Assembly (NCBI GenBank): GCA_003054655.1 | Contig: QAYZ01000016.1 | Span: 806,001-870,000, forward strand | Direction of reading: 5' to 3' | DNA: 64,000 bases | Source: Spartobacteria bacterium LR76 | Lineage (GTDB): Bacteria; Verrucomicrobiota; Verrucomicrobiia; Chthoniobacterales; Terrimicrobiaceae | Position numbers and translations under genes: made by a program | Shown: positions 63,397-64,000 of the stretch, in pieces | How positions within the stretch are numbered: position 1 is the first letter of the stretch | Layout: each line of letters opens with the position of its first letter | The notes under the pieces: generated by a model | The model's input: the letters and a program-made list of their open reading frames with translations, nothing else | The model's database searches: none | What the model was told of the DNA's origin: nothing

Positions 63397-64000
63397 GTCT
63401 GCAGCTTTTCTATGATCCCGGTTTTGCCGCCCCGATCGGCGACCATATCATGCCGATCCGCAAGTTTGGCCTGGTGGCCGACCAGGCCGCTGCTCTTCCC
63501 GGCATGGATCTCACGAACGTCACGCCCGTCACCGAGGAGGATTTGCAGCGTGTCCATGCACCAGCCTACATCGAGGCGGTAAAGACGGGGGAACCGCGCG
63601 ACCTGGCCGAGTCGCAGAAGTTCCCCTGGTCGCCCCAGCTTTTCCCGAGCGTCTGCCTGACCAATGGCGCCGTGCGCGACGCCGCGCGCCATGCCTTGCA
63701 AGCCGGAGCCGCCGGAGCGCTGGCCAGCGGGTTTCACCATTCGTGCCCCGATCACGGGGAGGGTTTCTGCACCTTCAACGGCCTCATCGTCGCCCTGGAG
63801 TGGCTGAAAGCCCATGGTTTCATCCGCACCGCCGCCATCCTCGACATGGATCTGCATTACGGCAACGGCACGGCTCTGCTCGCCGCCACACGTCCCTGGA
63901 TCAGGGCGCTTTCTCTGTACGGCAATGACTACTGGGACAACATCCCCTACCGCGATGTGACCGAGCGCCATCACGACGACGGCCCCAATCACCGCTCAGC
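63393..64000 (+). CDS. Histone deacetylase-family protein, 3' end outside the window
   Basis: A partial class II-type deacetylase, 202 residues visible. The active-site pair His115-His116 is in GFHHSCPDHGEGFCTFNG. The metal site is LDMDLHYGNGT, with Asp153 and His155 as zinc ligands; a Tyr replaces the second His of DxHHGNG, which is not a ligand. Bacterial members deacetylate proteins, polyamines or acetoin-pathway enzymes (AcuC). It starts by ATGA overlap with the GNAT gene. The missing end should hold the second Asp ligand and the active Tyr. Confidence 0.9.
   Translation, partial: MSLQLFYDPGFAAPIGDHIMPIRKFGLVADQAAALPGMDLTNVTPVTEEDLQRVHAPAYIEAVKTGEPRDLAESQKFPWSPQLFPSVCLTNGAVRDAARHALQAGAAGALASGFHHSCPDHGEGFCTFNGLIVALEWLKAHGFIRTAAILDMDLHYGNGTALLAATRPWIRALSLYGNDYWDNIPYRDVTERHHDDGPNHRS

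Overview
The window is a gene-dense stretch (about 70 genes) of a GC-rich Gram-negative chromosome. LpxA, LptE, a BamD-like protein and two heptosyltransferase-type GT9 enzymes point to an LPS-bearing outer membrane. A PEP-CTERM-tailed secreted protein, a Fur regulator, sigma-54 and a squalene/phytoene-synthase-type enzyme accompany them. This mix, together with the small unrecognised proteins, fits Verrucomicrobiota (Spartobacteria-like) best; that assignment is inference. I see no insertion sequences, prophage, CRISPR array, rRNA or tRNA. It reads as core chromosome.

Layout: 1-3001 (+) holds the end of an ABC ATPase, an SPFH protein and LarC with a long His-rich insert. 3022-6396 (-) is an SDR-polyprenyl synthase-radC-lpxA operon, with a cupin gene diverging from it. 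6774-12118 (-) is nusA-infB-mrdA. 12188-15296 holds a HAD phosphatase converging on two glycosyltransferases, one of them GpgS-like (compatible solute). 15407-19179 (+) is a very large TPR protein and endonuclease III. argG, MarC and a TSUP exporter follow. 22030-25268 (-) is fur-argH-nudix-tatC. 25561-28651 (+) is a coiled-coil protein, a lipoprotein, GT9, ruvC and lipB. A pepsin-like protease with a PEP-CTERM tail converges on lipB.

29915-34096 (-) is a small gene followed by pyrR-pyrB-pyrC-tgt, with a strong PyrR-binding-loop candidate just before the pyrR ribosome binding site. 34215-37861 (-) holds mrp, rpoN (preceded by a near-consensus sigma-54 promoter) and a 5'-3' exonuclease. 37979-41354 (+) is an envelope operon (BamD-like, LptE, RsmI, DUF2752, GYF protein). 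der and pgsA run leftward, diverging from a three-gene unit (membrane protein, degenerate ABC ATPase, squalene/phytoene-synthase-type enzyme). 47304-53038 (+) runs tmk, holB, proB, an ABC-2 permease, a TPR-like protein, a phosphoesterase and GT9. 53035-60516 carries small membrane proteins, a TRIC channel, VOC, an L,D-transpeptidase, EamA, an SMP-30 lactonase and a TrhO-RluA fusion. The window ends with an ABC-F ATPase and a GNAT/histone-deacetylase-type pair cut by the edge.

The most interesting items are the pepsin-like PEP-CTERM protein, the ABC ATPase that has lost every nucleotide-handling motif, the PyrR loop abutting a ribosome binding site, a possible sigma-54 autoregulatory promoter with an overlapping palindrome, and the TrhO-RluA fusion. 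Many genes are coupled by ATGA, GTGA, TTGA or TGATG overlaps, and several start with GTG or TTG.
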